Made by a program: the position numbers and the translations under genes. A stretch of 6,983 bases of DNA. It comes from Bacteroidota bacterium. Lineage in GTDB: Bacteria > Bacteroidota > Ignavibacteria > Ignavibacteriales > Ignavibacteriaceae. Location: the NCBI GenBank assembly GCA_021793635.1, contig JAJYSI010000179.1, forward strand, positions 1-6,983. Direction: 5' to 3'. The notes under the pieces were generated by a model. That model saw only the letters and a list, made by a program, of their open reading frames with translations, did no database searches and was not told the origin of the DNA. Shown one piece after another: positions 5,861 through 6,983 of the stretch; the first letter of the stretch is position 1, and every line of letters starts with the position of its first letter.

Positions 5861-6983
5861 ATGGAAGTAAATGAAATTTATGATTTAGCTAAAAAGTTAT
5901 CTTCGCCGATGAACCATGACGTTCACGAAGTAGGAATAATTTTAGCTGCCGGGCATGGTAAAAGGATCAAATCGCAAAGATCAAAGATGCTGCATAAAAT
6001 TTGGGGAATTCCAACAGTCGAGCGTGTCTATAATGCCTGCCGTACAGGGATAGAGAATATTAATTTGATTGTTGTTGTCGGAATTAAAGCCGAAGATGTG
6101 ATGAAGGTTGTCGGGAAAAGGCAATCCACAGTTTTTGCATTTCAGGAAAAGCAGAACGGAACCGGTCATGCAGTGCAAGTTGCTTTGAAGAAAATTGATT
6201 CAAAAAATTTTGACGGTATTGTTTATATTTTGCCGGGAGACATGGGGTTGATCAATGCCGAAACCATGAGAAGTTTTAGGGATGAATTTGTGCAAAGCGA
6301 TTCCGACATGATGGTACTCACTGGAATTTTTGAAGGGGATCCGAAAGAGAATTATTACGGGAGAATTATCCGGGTAAAATCTGAAGATGAAAACGGTAAC
6401 TCTGCCGGAAAAGATTTCGGAAATGTAATAGAAATTATTGAGTACAAAGATATTCTTTCCATTTCTGATGGTGTTCCTTACCGTGTTATGTTCAACGGAA
6501 AAAATTATTCATATTCAAAAAAGGAATTAATAGATAATAACGAATTCAACTCCGGGGTATATGCTTTTAAGTATACAAAGCTAAATGAGTTGGTAGATTC
6601 AATTACAAGCAATAATGTACAAAATGAAATCTATATTACAGACCTTATTTCGATATTCAATCAAAATAAATACACTGTGCAGGCAGTAAGCCCCCGGGAA
6701 CAATATGTTGTCATGGGTTTTAACAACAAATCCGTCTTAAAAGAAATGGCGGATGTTGCCCGCAATAAGGTCTATGAAAGATTAAAAGATATTATTGAGA
6801 TAAATGACCCTGAAGATTTTTTTATTGACGAAAGTGTTGTTGACCAAATAATTAGCATGGATGGCAATAACGTGCCGCTTGACATTAGTATAGGGAAAGG
6901 TGTTTACATTGGGAAAAGCGTTAAATTAAATTATAATCTCGAGCTGATGAAAAATGTTTTTGTAGAAGGTAATGTTCAATTTG
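5861..6983 (+). CDS. glmU: GlmU-like N-acetylglucosamine-1-phosphate uridyltransferase (3' partial)
   Basis: The open frame covers 374 codons and leaves the window without a stop. The N-terminal part is a GlmU-type nucleotidyltransferase, which makes UDP-GlcNAc from UTP and GlcNAc-1-phosphate for peptidoglycan and LPS. Visible landmarks are LAAGHGKR (28-35) with the catalytic-type K42 in SKMLH, QEKQNGTGHAVQ (95-106), metal-binding D127 in LPGDMGLI, YGRI (166-169), FNSGVYAF (229-236), NEIYITDL (255-262) and N288-N289 in GFNNK, the counterpart of the E. coli GVNNR metal ligand. A linker helix and DPEDF (316-320) lead into the start of a left-handed beta-helix (about 342 onward, ISIGKGVYIG), where the acetyltransferase domain should follow, but its active site is outside the window. 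Oddities are a 23-residue N-terminal extension, S41 where Pro is usual, G129 where Pro is usual (GDVPL in E. coli), and about 35 extra residues between YGRI and N230. A monofunctional or different sugar specificity is possible. Confidence 0.83.
   Translation, partial: MEVNEIYDLAKKLSSPMNHDVHEVGIILAAGHGKRIKSQRSKMLHKIWGIPTVERVYNACRTGIENINLIVVVGIKAEDVMKVVGKRQSTVFAFQEKQNGTGHAVQVALKKIDSKNFDGIVYILPGDMGLINAETMRSFRDEFVQSDSDMMVLTGIFEGDPKENYYGRIIRVKSEDENGNSAGKDFGNVIEIIEYKDILSISDGVPYRVMFNGKNYSYSKKELIDNNEFNSGVYAFKYTKLNELVDSITSNNVQNEIYITDLISIFNQNKYTVQAVSPREQYVVMGFNNKSVLKEMADVARNKVYERLKDIIEINDPEDFFIDESVVDQIISMDGNNVPLDISIGKGVYIGKSVKLNYNLELMKNVFVEGNVQF

Noticed and set aside
1..6983. A defence system, CRISPR array or toxin-antitoxin pair
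   Set aside because: No array-like spaced repeats, nuclease motifs or small paired genes were seen. All complete genes but one belong to recognisable core families.

Overview
The window is a compact block of genes, all on the + strand, from an A/T-rich Gram-negative (diderm) bacterium. The gene content is a type I MsbA-like exporter, an O-antigen-ligase-family protein, a GlmU-like sugar nucleotidyltransferase and a probable lipoprotein, which together point to a cell with an outer membrane and lipid-linked surface glycans. The overall flavour of the proteins suggests the Bacteroidota/Chlorobiota/Ignavibacteriota part of the tree, but that placement is an impression from protein style and base composition and was not tested.

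Layout. Bases 1-144 are the last 47 codons of a protein whose tail resembles the C-terminus of 7TM-HD (PgpH-type) cyclic-di-AMP phosphodiesterases. Next come a complete XerD-type tyrosine recombinase (144-1034), a small site-2 protease-family (M50) membrane metalloprotease (1039-1692), a probable lipoprotein with propeller-like repeats (1692-2741) and an MsbA-like ABC exporter (2741-4597). After a 15-base gap there is an O-antigen-ligase-family membrane protein (4613-5797). After a 63-base gap, the largest non-coding stretch here, a GlmU-like gene starts at 5861 and runs off the window end. No stretch over 300 bases lacks a gene. I saw no tRNA, rRNA, CRISPR array, insertion sequence or convincing hairpin terminator.

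Organisation. The first five genes are fused at their boundaries. Three junctions are one-base stop/start overlaps (TAATG, TGATG, TAATG), and at the fourth the ribosome-binding site of the protease gene lies inside the last codons of xerD. This looks like one translationally coupled operon. The ligase gene probably belongs to the same transcript. The GlmU-like gene has its own Shine-Dalgarno sequence and a possible -35/-10 pair in front of it.

Function. The exporter and the ligase are plausible partners in moving and joining lipid-linked glycans at the inner membrane, and the GlmU-like enzyme would supply UDP-GlcNAc for peptidoglycan and LPS. XerD (chromosome dimer resolution) and the PgpH-like protein (second-messenger turnover) are housekeeping genes. 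The lipoprotein is the only gene without a recognisable role. Overall this is a conserved core-genome neighbourhood and not an obvious new system. The most interesting details are a strong Shine-Dalgarno/TTG/12-codon mini-ORF ending exactly at the exporter start, the unidentified lipoprotein between the protease and the exporter, and insertions in the GlmU-like enzyme.
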